Positions 1 to 7,604 of a stretch of 64,000 bases of DNA are shown here, piece after piece. Origin of the DNA: JAUYQR01 sp963822435. GTDB lineage: Bacteria > Pseudomonadota > Alphaproteobacteria > Rhodobacterales > Rhodobacteraceae. Made by a program: the position numbers and the translations under genes. The notes beneath the pieces were generated by a model. That model had not been told where the DNA came from and did not search any database. It saw nothing but the letters and a program-made list of their open reading frames with translations. The DNA lies in contig CAWGHN010000003.1 of the NCBI GenBank assembly GCA_963822435.1, positions 1,054,001 through 1,118,000 on the forward strand, given 5' to 3'. How positions within the stretch are numbered: position 1 is the first letter of the stretch; the number at the start of each line of letters is the position of its first letter.

Positions 1-235
1 AGGTTCCTGAGAGAGCGAGGATCTCAAGCAGCTTGATTTCGGCACCGGTCGTCAGATCGTTGTTTTCGACAAAGATCCGCTCCACCCGCGCATTGAAAGC
101 GTTTGCATCAGGCAGGTTGGCGAACAGCAGCAGAGCCGCTGCCAGCAGGATCAGGACTATGGCGGCAATACCAAAGGCAACAACGCGGTTGCCTGCCTTC
201 AAACTGTCAGTAACGGAGGAAGTAGGCTCCGGCAC
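1..235 (-). CDS. Hypothetical membrane-anchored protein, N-terminal part (cut by window edge)
   Basis: An open frame runs off the left edge on the minus strand. I place the start at a GTG (233-235) that overlaps the end of the upstream 94-aa gene, so the two would be translationally coupled. About 20 polar residues are followed by one hydrophobic segment (roughly residues 20-42, including AAIVLILLAAALLLFANL) and then a polar region, as in a bitopic protein with a single N-terminal anchor. The family is not recognised and the C-terminus is outside the window. The frame and the anchor are visible; function is unknown. Confidence 0.5.
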   Translation of the reverse strand, partial: MPEPTSSVTDSLKAGNRVVAFGIAAIVLILLAAALLLFANLPDANAFNARVERIFVENNDLTTGAEIKLLEILALSGT

Positions 236-491
236 TCGCTTTCCTTTCCTCCAACCCCTCGGGACCGAACGTGGACAACACAGTCAACAACGTCCAGCCG
301 TCAGAGGCAAGGCGCGGCGCAAGTTCGCCTTCAGCGGCGCCGGGGTTGCAGTTTCCATCGGACACCTGTGCCACACCGTAGTGCAGCTTGAGCGGTTCGT
401 CACGTTTCGCCTTGTAATCGGCATAGCACTCTGCCGCCGCCGGGCCACCAAGGGCCAAAATAAACGCAACGGTGAAGGTCAGTCTGGTCAT
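207..491 (-). CDS. Small exported hypothetical protein, 94 aa
   Basis: The first 20 residues (MTRLTFTVAFILALGGPAAA) form a clear Sec signal peptide ending in an AAA-E site, so the mature protein is about 74 residues and probably periplasmic. The mature part has two cysteines (in ECYADY and DGNCNP) that could form a disulfide. I do not recognise the family. It overlaps the downstream partial membrane gene by 29 bases, which suggests co-expression. Upstream (492-761) lies a palindrome-containing region shared with a divergent exported protein. Confidence 0.65.
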   Translation of the reverse strand: MTRLTFTVAFILALGGPAAAECYADYKAKRDEPLKLHYGVAQVSDGNCNPGAAEGELAPRLASDGWTLLTVLSTFGPEGLEERKASAGAYFLRY

Positions 492-561
492 GGTCCCGCT
501 CCAGATAAGACAGCCATGTGGGAAGGCAACGGCTGTGGCCGGAACATGCGCCGACGCGCGC

Positions 562-576
562 TGATATTCAATATCA
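562..576. promoter_or_regulatory. AT-rich perfect palindrome TGATATT-C-AATATCA
   Basis: Two 7-bp arms flank one central base. The site sits in the 270-bp gap between two divergent small exported-protein genes, in otherwise GC-rich DNA. Size and symmetry fit an operator for a dimeric regulator. No regulator can be named. Confidence 0.4.
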
Positions 577-692
577 ACGCAAGTTTACGGCCCTTGTTAT
601 CGCATAGCAGCGATGCCGCAGACGGCAGATATGCCATAGCGAAGGCGCGCTATTGCTTGTCTTTCTGGCCGCAGGCGACCGTGACGGCATCG

Positions 693-725
693 GCCTTGCG
701 ATGAACATCCGCGCCATCGCAAGGC
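693..725. promoter_or_regulatory. Perfect 11-bp inverted repeat upstream of the 762 gene
   Basis: GCCTTGCGATG (693-703) and its exact complement CATCGCAAGGC (715-725) are separated by 11 bases and end 36 bp before the start codon at 762. It could be an operator or a leader hairpin near the ribosome binding site. Part of the motif (TCGCAAG) recurs at about 739-746. It has no T tract, so it is not a standard terminator. Confidence 0.45.
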
Positions 726-761
726 ACCCTCGAAGTGTATCGCAAGACAGGAAGCTCACCC

Positions 762-1253
762 ATGACCAGCCCATTCAAAAGCCCGTCGACGCGCATTCCC
801 CGGTCGGCCTTGCGGGATACTGCCACCTTGGGTGGCCCGTCCGGTCGCAGCCTTTCGGCCCTGATTACTGCGGGTGCCGCCATCCTTGCACTGGTTCTTG
901 CCACGGCGATGCCAGCGCACGCGGGCAAGAAGGACGATCTTGCAAAGGCCCTGATCGCGGCCCTCGTTCTGGGCGCGATCGTGTCGGAGACCAAGCGTGC
1001 CGATCCAGCCCCGGTTCCCCTGCCTGTGCCGGAACCGGTCCGCAAGAACCGCATTCCGACTGTCTGCGCGATTTCCATCGAAGGGGCAGAGCGCGACGTG
1101 ACGTTGTTCCCCGAAAGCTGCCTGCGGCGCGAAGGCTTCACCCAGCCCCTTCCACGCACCTGTGGAAATGAGGCCCGCATCTTCGGTCGCGACGACCGCG
1201 TCTTCAGTGTGCAATGCCTGCGCGACGCCGGATACCGCATCTCCAGCCGTTGA
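762..1253 (+). CDS. Hypothetical exported or membrane-anchored protein, 163 aa
   Basis: The ATG at 762 is chosen because AGGAAG lies 8 bases upstream; the ATG at 735 has no ribosome site. A long positively charged N-region (about 30 residues) is followed by a hydrophobic core and an AHA-G signal-peptidase-like site, so export or anchoring is likely. A proline-rich linker (PAPVPLPVPEPV) precedes a C-terminal part with four spaced cysteines (VCAIS, ESCLR, RTCGN, VQCLR), which suggests two disulfides outside the cytoplasm. The family is not recognised. A strong terminator follows at 1303. Confidence 0.6.
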   Translation: MTSPFKSPSTRIPRSALRDTATLGGPSGRSLSALITAGAAILALVLATAMPAHAGKKDDLAKALIAALVLGAIVSETKRADPAPVPLPVPEPVRKNRIPTVCAISIEGAERDVTLFPESCLRREGFTQPLPRTCGNEARIFGRDDRVFSVQCLRDAGYRISSR

Positions 1254-1302
1254 GGCGGCTCGAGGCGACGTGGTGGCACCCTTGACCGCCACGTCATGCC
1301 TT

Positions 1303-1340
1303 GGGGGCGCAAGGGTGAGCAGCTTGCGCCCCCCCTTTTT
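1303..1340 (+). terminator. Rho-independent terminator
   Basis: GGGGGCGCAAG (1303-1313) pairs perfectly with CTTGCGCCCCC (1323-1333) around a 9-base loop, and a run of five T follows (1336-1340). It ends the gene at 762 and separates it from rnhB. Confidence 0.85.
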
Positions 1341-1369
1341 CTGTCGGCTGCTCTGCGCTATTCATTTGC

Positions 1370-2002
1370 ATGGGCGCCTCACTTCCCGATTTCAGTTACG
1401 AAACCGCCACGCTGGCACAGGGCTTTGCCCACGTTGTTGGCGTTGACGAGGTGGGGCGTGGGCCGCTTGCCGGCCCGGTGACTGCTTGCGCAGTGCGCCT
1501 TGATCCCGGTCGGATTCCAAAGGGACTGCGCGATTCAAAGGTGCTGACGGCCAACCAGCGCGAACGTCTGCACGACGAAATTCTTGCGGTTGCCGAAGTC
1601 GCGATTGCCCATGCCAGCGTAGCCGAAATTGACAGCCTGAACATCTTGCGCGCCAGCCATCTGGCAATGGAGCGCGCGATCGGGGCGCTTGGTGCCGATC
1701 ACGCGCTGATCGACGGAAACATGGTCCCGCGCGGGCTAACGTGCCGTGCGACACCGATTGTGAAGGGCGATGCGCTTTGCCTGTCGATTGCCGCCGCCTC
1801 GATAGTGGCCAAAGTGACACGCGACCGGATCATGGTGGATTTGGCGCAACAGCATCCCGGCTACGGCTGGGAGACGAACGCAGGATACCCGACTCCCGCG
1901 CATCTGGAAGCCTTGCTAAATCTTGGCGTGACCGCTTGGCATAGGCGTTCATTTCGCCCCGTCTACAACATCTTGTATCAAGAGGTTTCTGTAAGCTGTT
2001 GA
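1370..2002 (+). CDS. rnhB: Ribonuclease HII
   Basis: RNase HII removes ribonucleotides and RNA primers from RNA-DNA hybrids in the cytoplasm. All family motifs are visible: GVDEVGRGPLAGPV near residue 25 with the first two acidic metal ligands, LRDSK, the acidic pair further on, SIAAASIVAKVTRD, and YGWETNAGYPT followed by HRRSFRPV near the end. At 210 aa the length is normal. No strong ribosome site precedes the ATG; the preceding terminator is only 30 bp upstream, so transcription probably starts in that short gap. The stop codon overlaps the first of three GANTC sites ahead of ccrM. Confidence 0.96.
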   Translation: MGASLPDFSYETATLAQGFAHVVGVDEVGRGPLAGPVTACAVRLDPGRIPKGLRDSKVLTANQRERLHDEILAVAEVAIAHASVAEIDSLNILRASHLAMERAIGALGADHALIDGNMVPRGLTCRATPIVKGDALCLSIAAASIVAKVTRDRIMVDLAQQHPGYGWETNAGYPTPAHLEALLNLGVTAWHRRSFRPVYNILYQEVSVSC

Positions 2003-2039
2003 TTCAATAAAGAATTTGACGGCGAATCCCCGCTGACTC
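2001..2039. promoter_or_regulatory. Cluster of three GANTC sites in the ccrM upstream region
   Basis: GATTC (2001-2005), GAATC (2024-2028) and GACTC (2035-2039) fall within 39 bp, 52 to 90 bp before the ccrM start. GANTC is the sequence methylated by CcrM, and in Caulobacter methylation of such sites in the ccrM promoter or leader is linked to cell-cycle control of the gene. Autoregulation here is inferred by analogy. Confidence 0.6.
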
Positions 2040-2090
2040 ATGCTTGGCACCAAGATCGGCACATAAACGAGGCCGACGCAGAGGCAGAGA

Positions 2091-3212
2091 ATGGCGACGA
2101 AATTGGCTACGGCGGCACCTGTGCTGCCGCTAAACCAGATCATGTCTGGGGATTGCATCGAAGAGATGAACAGGCTGCCGGCGGGATCGGTGGACCTTAT
2201 CTTCGCCGACCCACCCTACAATCTTCAACTGAGGGGTGACCTGCACCGGCCCGACAATTCCAAGGTCGATGCGGTGGACGATCACTGGGACCAGTTTTCC
2301 AGCTTCGCCGCCTACGACAGCTTTACCCGTGACTGGCTGGCCGCCGCAAAACGGCTGTTGAAGCCAAACGGGGCGATTTGGGTGATCGGGTCGTACCACA
2401 ATATCTTCAGGCTTGGGTCGGTCCTGCAGGATCAGGGCTTCTGGCTTTTGAACGACGTGGTCTGGCGCAAGTCGAACCCAATGCCGAACTTCAAGGGCAA
2501 GCGGCTGACCAATGCACATGAGACGCTGATCTGGGCGTCCCGCGACGAGGCGGCGAAATACACCTTCAATTACGAAGCGCTGAAGGCCCTGAACGACGGG
2601 CTTCAGATGCGGTCCGACTGGGTGCTGCCGATCTGCACCGGGCATGAACGCTTGAAGGACGAAAACGGCGACAAGGCGCATCCGACGCAAAAACCGGAGA
2701 GCCTGCTGCACCGTATTCTGGTGGCAACCACCAATCCCGGCGACGTGGTTCTGGACCCGTTCTTCGGCACAGGAACCACCGGGGCGGTCGCAAAGATGCT
2801 GGGCCGCGATTTCATCGGGATCGAGCGCGAGGACGCCTACCGCAAGGTCGCGGCAGAGCGGATTGCACGGGTGCGTCGGTTCGATGCCAGCGCGCTTGAA
2901 ATCACCGGATCAAAACGGTCGGAACCGCGCGTGCCCTTCGGACAGGTCGTCGAACGCGGCATGTTGCGACCGGGCGAGGAGCTTTTCTCTCTGGGCAACC
3001 GCTTCAAGGCCAAGGTCCGCGCCGACGGCACCCTGATCGGGCATGAGGTCAAGGGGTCGATCCATCAGGTCGGCGCGGCACTGGAGGGCGCGCCCTCCTG
3101 CAACGGCTGGACTTACTGGCACTTCAAGCGCGACGGCAAGATGGTCTCAATCGACATCCTGCGCCAGCAGATCCGCGCCGAGATGGACGCTGACACCAGC
3201 CCCACCCACTGA
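2091..3212 (+). CDS. ccrM: CcrM-type DNA adenine-N6 methyltransferase (GANTC)
   Basis: Solitary N6-adenine methyltransferase of the alphaproteobacterial CcrM family, which methylates GANTC after fork passage and affects cell-cycle transcription. The order is the beta class: catalytic DPPYNLQLRGDL near residue 40, a target-recognition region, and the SAM-binding segment DPFFGTGTTGAVAKMLGRDF near residue 220. The C-terminal roughly 100 residues (from about PFGQVVERGMLRPG) form the RAMA-like extension typical of CcrM and absent from shorter restriction methylases. At 373 aa the length is normal. No restriction endonuclease is adjacent. GAGGCAGAG precedes the ATG, and a strong terminator follows. 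Confidence 0.95.
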   Translation: MATKLATAAPVLPLNQIMSGDCIEEMNRLPAGSVDLIFADPPYNLQLRGDLHRPDNSKVDAVDDHWDQFSSFAAYDSFTRDWLAAAKRLLKPNGAIWVIGSYHNIFRLGSVLQDQGFWLLNDVVWRKSNPMPNFKGKRLTNAHETLIWASRDEAAKYTFNYEALKALNDGLQMRSDWVLPICTGHERLKDENGDKAHPTQKPESLLHRILVATTNPGDVVLDPFFGTGTTGAVAKMLGRDFIGIEREDAYRKVAAERIARVRRFDASALEITGSKRSEPRVPFGQVVERGMLRPGEELFSLGNRFKAKVRADGTLIGHEVKGSIHQVGAALEGAPSCNGWTYWHFKRDGKMVSIDILRQQIRAEMDADTSPTH

Positions 3213-3256
3213 AAGATTTCTACGCCTGTCTCCCCGGACCGCCCGGGTTGACGCCT

Positions 3257-3288
3257 GCCCCGCCATGCCCAGCATGGCGGGGCTTTTT
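3257..3288 (+). terminator. Rho-independent terminator after ccrM
   Basis: GCCCCGCCATG (3257-3267) pairs with CATGGCGGGGC (3273-3283) around a 5-base loop, followed by TTTTT. The next 240 bp, up to the end of the convergent alkB-like gene, hold nothing else I can support. Confidence 0.88.
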
Positions 3289-3530
3289 CGCCTTTCGCAC
3301 GGCGTCGGTTGCAGTCTGATTGCGATTGATGCCCCATCGCCGCGGCATCGAAACGGGACCAGACATGGACGGGCCGAAACACTGGAATAGAGCTTGCTGA
3401 AAAGCGAAGTCGATGCGTGTTTTGCCAACCCGGGCACGTCTGGCCAGGCGTGCTGCCAAATCCTCTGGCGCGCGCCCGCTGCAACCGATCTTCGCCGCGT
3501 GTTTTCTGACATGCGCCTCTCCAGCGAACG

Positions 3531-4652
3531 CTACGGTGCGACCGGGTGCAGCGCCTTGTTGTAGTCATGCCAGTTCGTGATGTCCGGATAGTGCCGCTTC
3601 CGCCAGCGTTTGACCCTCGGGTTCATCATCTTCCGCCAAAGCGGCGGCACCATCGCCGCGGCGGTCATCACCGGATAGCCGTAGGGCAGTTGCGGGGCAT
3701 GAGGCTCGGGATGTGTCTGCAGCAGCGGAAACCGACGGTCCGGTTTGACATGATGATCGGAATGGCGCTGCAAGTTGATCAAAAGCCAGTTGGACGCCCG
3801 GTGCGACGCGTTCCACGAATGACGCGGCAGGGCACGTTCGTATTTGCCCGCGCCGATATAGCGACGCGTCAGCCCGTAATGCTCGACATAGTTCACCAGT
3901 TCCAGCTGCCAGATCGCGATGCACGCCTGATATGTGAACAATGCCAGCCCCTCCCACCCGCCAAGGACAAGTGCAACAACAAGCATCACACCTTGCATCG
4001 CAAAGTAGCGCCAGAACGGGTTGGACGCGTGGTGCCAGGGCAGGCTGCGACGTGCCAGCATCTGCGCCTCGGCGCGCCAGGCAGAGCCGGGGCAACTGAT
4101 CAGGACGCGGAAGAAATAGCGCGGGAAACCTTCGTTGTAGCGTGCGGTAACCGGGTCACGCGGGGTGCCGACCCAAGTGTGGTGGACGCGCAGGTGTTCC
4201 GAGCGGAAGTGCGAATAAAGCACGCTGGCCAGCAGCAGGTCGCCAAGCCAGCGTTCGACGCGTGATTTCTGGTGCATCAGTTCGTGCGCATAGGTGATCC
4301 CGACGGTGCCAGAAATGATGCCCATCCCAAAGAAGATGCCGATCTTTTCCAGCGCCTCGAGATGCTCTGCCCGCGGAACATACCACAGCATGAGGCAAAG
4401 GAGCGTAAACTGGACCGGGAACCAGACCAGCGTCACCAATCGGTGCAGGCGAAGCGCGTTGTCGGCGGTGTCCGGGTCCGGGTTCGCCTCGTTCAGGCCT
4501 GTCAGCGCGTCGAGGATGGAAAACAGTCCCCATGATGCAAGGGGGAGGAGAAGCACAGTCAAGCCGCCCTGCGTCATCCCGACCAAGGCCAGCGGAATGA
4601 GGCCGAGAGAGAGCCAGAACGGAAGGGCGCTTGGAAGGACTGCAACTTTCAT
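3531..4652 (-). CDS. alkB: AlkB-family membrane di-iron monooxygenase (alkane 1-monooxygenase-like)
   Basis: Integral-membrane non-haem di-iron oxygenase; AlkB members hydroxylate the terminal carbon of n-alkanes with electrons from rubredoxin. All histidine boxes are present: HELMH, HLRVHH, the AlkB-typical NYVEHYGL, and LQRHSDHH. Several hydrophobic helices precede the first box. At 373 aa it is close to the usual 380-410. It starts 30 bp downstream of mutY on the same strand, so the two may be co-transcribed. No rubredoxin, rubredoxin reductase or AlkS-like regulator is visible nearby, so alkane specificity is a family inference and the substrate could be another hydrocarbon or lipid. Confidence 0.88.
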   Translation of the reverse strand: MKVAVLPSALPFWLSLGLIPLALVGMTQGGLTVLLLPLASWGLFSILDALTGLNEANPDPDTADNALRLHRLVTLVWFPVQFTLLCLMLWYVPRAEHLEALEKIGIFFGMGIISGTVGITYAHELMHQKSRVERWLGDLLLASVLYSHFRSEHLRVHHTWVGTPRDPVTARYNEGFPRYFFRVLISCPGSAWRAEAQMLARRSLPWHHASNPFWRYFAMQGVMLVVALVLGGWEGLALFTYQACIAIWQLELVNYVEHYGLTRRYIGAGKYERALPRHSWNASHRASNWLLINLQRHSDHHVKPDRRFPLLQTHPEPHAPQLPYGYPVMTAAAMVPPLWRKMMNPRVKRWRKRHYPDITNWHDYNKALHPVAP

Positions 4653-4682
4653 GCGATTTATATAGTTCGTTTCCGGGCGTGC

Positions 4683-5723
4683 TCAACGCGGCGAAAGGGC
4701 CGCTGATGCCAGCATCAGGGCCTTTCGCATGACGGTGGGCAGATCGGTCGGCTTTGGTCGGGCCCAGTGGCCGCGAAAGGGTGCCGAGTGCAACGGGGCG
4801 CTGTGCAAGGTGAGAACGAGGTGGAAATGGCTGAAGGTGTGGCGCACCTCGCCTATAGTCTGCCATGGAGCATCGGCGGGGGCGGAGCCGCCTGCGCCAT
4901 CCCAGCCATCGCCGGGAAAGCCGAGCATGCCCCCCAGAAGGCCTGTCTCGGGCCGTGTTTCCACCAGCCAGTCTCCATCGCGGTAACCGAGCCAGAGGGT
5001 GCCGTGCCGGGTGGGCTTTTCCGGCTTTGCGGTCTTGCGGGGAAGGCTGTCCTGAACGCCTTCTGCCCGGGCCGCGCACGGAGCGGACCACGGGCACAGG
5101 CTGCAGGCTGGTTTTCGCGGCGTGCAGATGGTGGCGCCGAGGTCCATCACCGCCTGTGCATGATCGCCGGGCCGAACCGGGGGCGTGAGGCTGGCTGCCA
5201 GCGCGGTGAGCGTGGTCTTGGCGGCGGGCAGCGGTGTCTCGACGCGAAAGAGGCGGGACATGACCCGCTCAACGTTGCCGTCCACCACGGTGGCGGGCTC
5301 GTCGAAGGCGATGGCCGCGATGGCGGCGGCGGTATAGGGGCCGATGCCGGGCAGGGTGAGAAGGCTGTCGCGTGTGGAGGGGAAGCGGCCGTCGTGGAGG
5401 GTGGCCACGGCGCGGGCGCATTTCAAGAGATTGCGGGCGCGGGCGTAATAGCCGAGGCCGGCCCATTCGGCCATCACCTCGGCGTCCTCGGCGGCCGCGA
5501 GGTCGGTGACCGTGGGCCAGCGGGCGGTGAAGCGGTGGAAGTAATCGCGGACGGCGGCGACGGTGGTTTGCTGGAGCATCACCTCGGAGAGCCAGACCCG
5601 GTAGGGGTCGGGGCAGGCGCCGAGTGCGCGGTCCTGCGGCGAGATCCGCCAGGGCATGATCCGGGCGTGGCGGTCGTACCAGCGCAGGAGGTCGTCGGAG
5701 AGGGCGGTCGGGTCGGCGGGCAA
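4683..5723 (-). CDS. mutY: A/G-specific adenine DNA glycosylase
   Basis: Removes adenine mispaired with 8-oxoguanine. Visible features are the catalytic glutamate in WLSEVMLQQTTV, the helix-hairpin-helix LTLPGIGPYTAAAIA, the catalytic aspartate in VDGNVERVMSR, and the iron-sulfur cluster loop CTPRKPACSLCPWSAPC (C-x6-C-x2-C-x5-C). The C-terminal third is the Nudix-like 8-oxoG recognition domain. The longest open frame starts at a TTG at 5723, with GAAGG about 7 bases upstream. At 346 aa the length is normal. Confidence 0.95.
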   Translation of the reverse strand: MPADPTALSDDLLRWYDRHARIMPWRISPQDRALGACPDPYRVWLSEVMLQQTTVAAVRDYFHRFTARWPTVTDLAAAEDAEVMAEWAGLGYYARARNLLKCARAVATLHDGRFPSTRDSLLTLPGIGPYTAAAIAAIAFDEPATVVDGNVERVMSRLFRVETPLPAAKTTLTALAASLTPPVRPGDHAQAVMDLGATICTPRKPACSLCPWSAPCAARAEGVQDSLPRKTAKPEKPTRHGTLWLGYRDGDWLVETRPETGLLGGMLGFPGDGWDGAGGSAPADAPWQTIGEVRHTFSHFHLVLTLHSAPLHSAPFRGHWARPKPTDLPTVMRKALMLASAALSPR

Positions 5724-5804
5724 GGGGCAGCCTTCGGATGGGGGCGGGGGAAGGATAGCGTGGCGAGGGGAAAGGGCCAGCGAAAATCAGGGCGGAACGG
5801 GCGG

Positions 5805-5843
5805 TGTCCCACCGTGGGACATCGGGTGTCCCACGGTGGGACA
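5805..5843. repeat. Two 17-bp palindromes spaced by two helical turns
   Basis: TGTCCCACCGTGGGACA (5805-5821) and TGTCCCACGGTGGGACA (5827-5843) differ only at the central base and are exact reverse complements of each other. Their centres are 22 bp apart, placing them on the same DNA face, about 80-120 bp upstream of the mutY start. This geometry suits cooperative binding of a dimeric regulator, but it could also be a dispersed repeat. Confidence 0.6.
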
Positions 5844-6020
5844 GGTGTGGGTATTGAACAAGATCAGGAGGTTGTGGGGCGCCGTTAAGGATTTCGTCAG
5901 GTTTCGGGCCCGCCGACATCGCCCATTTGGGTTTGGTTAAGACGTGTGCGGGGTCTGCTGTGGAGCGGCTTGCGCCGCAAGTCTTTGAGAGGTCGCCTGC
6001 GCGGCATGGCCGCTTGGCTC

Positions 6021-6070
6021 CGCCCGGGGGCCAGCCCCCGGACCCCCGGGATATTTGGCAAAGGGGAAGG
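6021..6070 (+). repeat. Dispersed hairpin repeat, copy 1
   Basis: A GGGGGCCAGCCCCC hairpin is followed by GGACCCCCGGGATATTTGG and an AAAGGGGAAGG tail. The plan of G/C hairpin, C-rich spacer, GTGG- or GGG-ATATTT, then purine tail is shared with copies at 13125 and 25882. This copy has a shorter loop than the other two. Confidence 0.55.
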
Positions 6071-6164
6071 ATGTGCGCGGGGGGACGCGCGACGGGGCAC
6101 GTCCGGGTTCGGCGGATGCGGCAGCCCTTACTGACGCCATGAAGGTTCATCTGCAAGTATTTCG

Positions 6165-6227
6165 GGGGACCGGGGACTGAGGACCGGGGACTGAGGACTG
6201 AGGACTGGGGGCTGACGACTGGGGGCT
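6165..6227. repeat. Nine tandem 7-bp repeats
   Basis: Nine consecutive heptamers follow the consensus GRGGACT (for example GGGGACT, GAGGACT, GAGGACC), with the last three drifting to GGGGGCT and GACGACT. There is no gene across it. It lies about 195 bp upstream of the dciA-like gene. Copy number could vary by replication slippage. Confidence 0.75.
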
Positions 6228-6421
6228 GGTCACGGGCCGATTGGTCCGGCAAGGGCCGCTTTGCATTCAAGGCCCGGTGATCTGTGGCTGCGAGTGTCGG
6301 CCTCGGTTACCGGGTGTCACGCAATCTTTATGCGCCGTGCGCCCTGCGGGCACTGGCGGCGGGCGTGGGCTGGGTTACACTGATGCAAGCCGACTGAGGC
6401 GAAAACAACCGACGGACCCGA

Positions 6422-6967
6422 ATGGCGCGCAAGTCTGCCCCTGCCACGTTACCTCCTCCCAGTCCGGTGCGCCGGATGCGGGGGTTCGAGGCTGCGGCGG
6501 GGTTGGTGAAGGAACCGGTGCGCACGGTGGGCGAGACGCGCGGCTTTGCGGTGGCCCGGCTGTTGACGCATTGGGCCGAAGTGGTGGGTGCCGAGCTGGC
6601 GCGGGTGAGCCGCCCTGTGGAGATCGGCTATGGCCACCGATCCGGCGCGGGCGGGTTTGGGGCAACGCTGACGGTTCTGGTCAACGGGGCCCATGCGCCG
6701 ATGCTGGAGATGCAGAAGGAACGCCTGCGCGAGCGGGTGAACGCAGTCTACGGCTATGCGGCGGTGTCGCACATCCGCCTGACCCAGACCTCGGCGACCG
6801 GCTTTGCCGAAGGACAGGCGGAGTTCGTGGTCGTGCCGAAGGCGGCGCCGGCGCCTGACCCGTTGCTGGTGGCCAAGGCGGCAGAGGCGGCTGAAGGCGT
6901 GGGCGACCCGGATTTGCGCGCAGCCCTTGCAGCCCTGGCGCAGAATATCCTAAATCGACGAAATTGA
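6422..6967 (+). CDS. DciA-like protein (DUF721)
   Basis: The DUF721 domain spans about residues 20-120, with the typical start (FEAAAGLVKEPV, followed by LLTHWAEVVGAELA) and the later LTVLVNGAHAPMLEMQKERL segment. DUF721/DciA proteins assist loading of the replicative helicase DnaB in bacteria without DnaC; that role is known for distant homologues and is inferred here. An alanine-rich tail follows. The gene is 16 bp upstream of a DsbA-like gene on the same strand, so the two are probably co-transcribed. Confidence 0.82.
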   Translation: MARKSAPATLPPPSPVRRMRGFEAAAGLVKEPVRTVGETRGFAVARLLTHWAEVVGAELARVSRPVEIGYGHRSGAGGFGATLTVLVNGAHAPMLEMQKERLRERVNAVYGYAAVSHIRLTQTSATGFAEGQAEFVVVPKAAPAPDPLLVAKAAEAAEGVGDPDLRAALAALAQNILNRRN

Positions 6968-6983
6968 AGAAGGACGACAAGAG

Positions 6984-7604
6984 ATGCTGAAGATGAACCG
7001 CCGGGCGATGATTGCACTGGCCGCTGCAATGGCGATGTCGCCCGTGTTGGCTCAGACGGCGCTGGCGCAGGCCGCACCGGAGCCGACCGATTTCAGCCTT
7101 GGCGATCCGAACGCGCCGGTGAAGATGGTGGAATACGCGTCCTTCACCTGCCCGCATTGCGCCGCGTTCCATGAGAATGTGTTCAAGGATCTGAAGCGTG
7201 ACTATATCGACACCGGCAAGGTGCATTTCACGCTGCGCGAGGTGTATTTCGACCGCTACGGGCTGTGGGCGGCGATGGTGGCGCGCTGTGGCGGCGAGAT
7301 GCGGTATTTCGGCATTCACGACGTGCTCTTTTCCTCGCAGAAGGAATGGGCGGGGTCGGATGATCCGACGGTGGTGGTCGGCAACCTCAAGACCATCGCG
7401 CTTGCGGCGGGCATGGACGGCGCGGCCGTAGATGCCTGCCTGAAGGACGGGCCGATGGCCGAGGCGCTGATCAAGCGGTTCGAGACCAACATGGCGGCTG
7501 ACGGGGTGGAAGGCACGCCGACGATCTTCATCAACGGTGCCAAGCATTCCAACATGTCCTATGACGACCTGAAGGCGCTGCTTGACGCCGAACTGGCGAA
7601 GTGA
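6984..7604 (+). CDS. DsbA-family thiol:disulfide protein, exported
   Basis: A signal peptide (residues 1-28, ending ALAQA) is followed by a thioredoxin fold whose active site is CPHC in SFTCPHCAAFHENVF. The cis-proline segment is seen in EGTPTIFINGA. This is the DsbA_4/BdbD type, which forms or shuffles disulfides in the periplasm. At 206 aa the length is normal. Purine-rich sequence (GAAGAAGGA) lies ahead of the ATG. The stop codon overlaps the GTG start of the next gene by 4 bp. Confidence 0.9.
   Translation: MLKMNRRAMIALAAAMAMSPVLAQTALAQAAPEPTDFSLGDPNAPVKMVEYASFTCPHCAAFHENVFKDLKRDYIDTGKVHFTLREVYFDRYGLWAAMVARCGGEMRYFGIHDVLFSSQKEWAGSDDPTVVVGNLKTIALAAGMDGAAVDACLKDGPMAEALIKRFETNMAADGVEGTPTIFINGAKHSNMSYDDLKALLDAELAK

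Larger units (their letters stand above)
5724..6421. other. 698-bp gene-free region with several repeat types
   Basis: This stretch lies between the divergent mutY and dciA-like genes and must hold both promoters. I find no convincing gene in it. It contains a pair of 17-bp palindromes (5805-5843), a dispersed hairpin repeat (6021-6070) and a 7-bp tandem repeat (6165-6227), each listed separately. The open frames that cross it are low-complexity and give no recognisable protein. Confidence 0.6.

Noticed and set aside
33..704. 223-codon plus-strand frame at the left edge
   Set aside because: It covers two minus-strand genes that have a signal peptide and a membrane anchor, and its own translation is Arg/Ala-rich without any feature.
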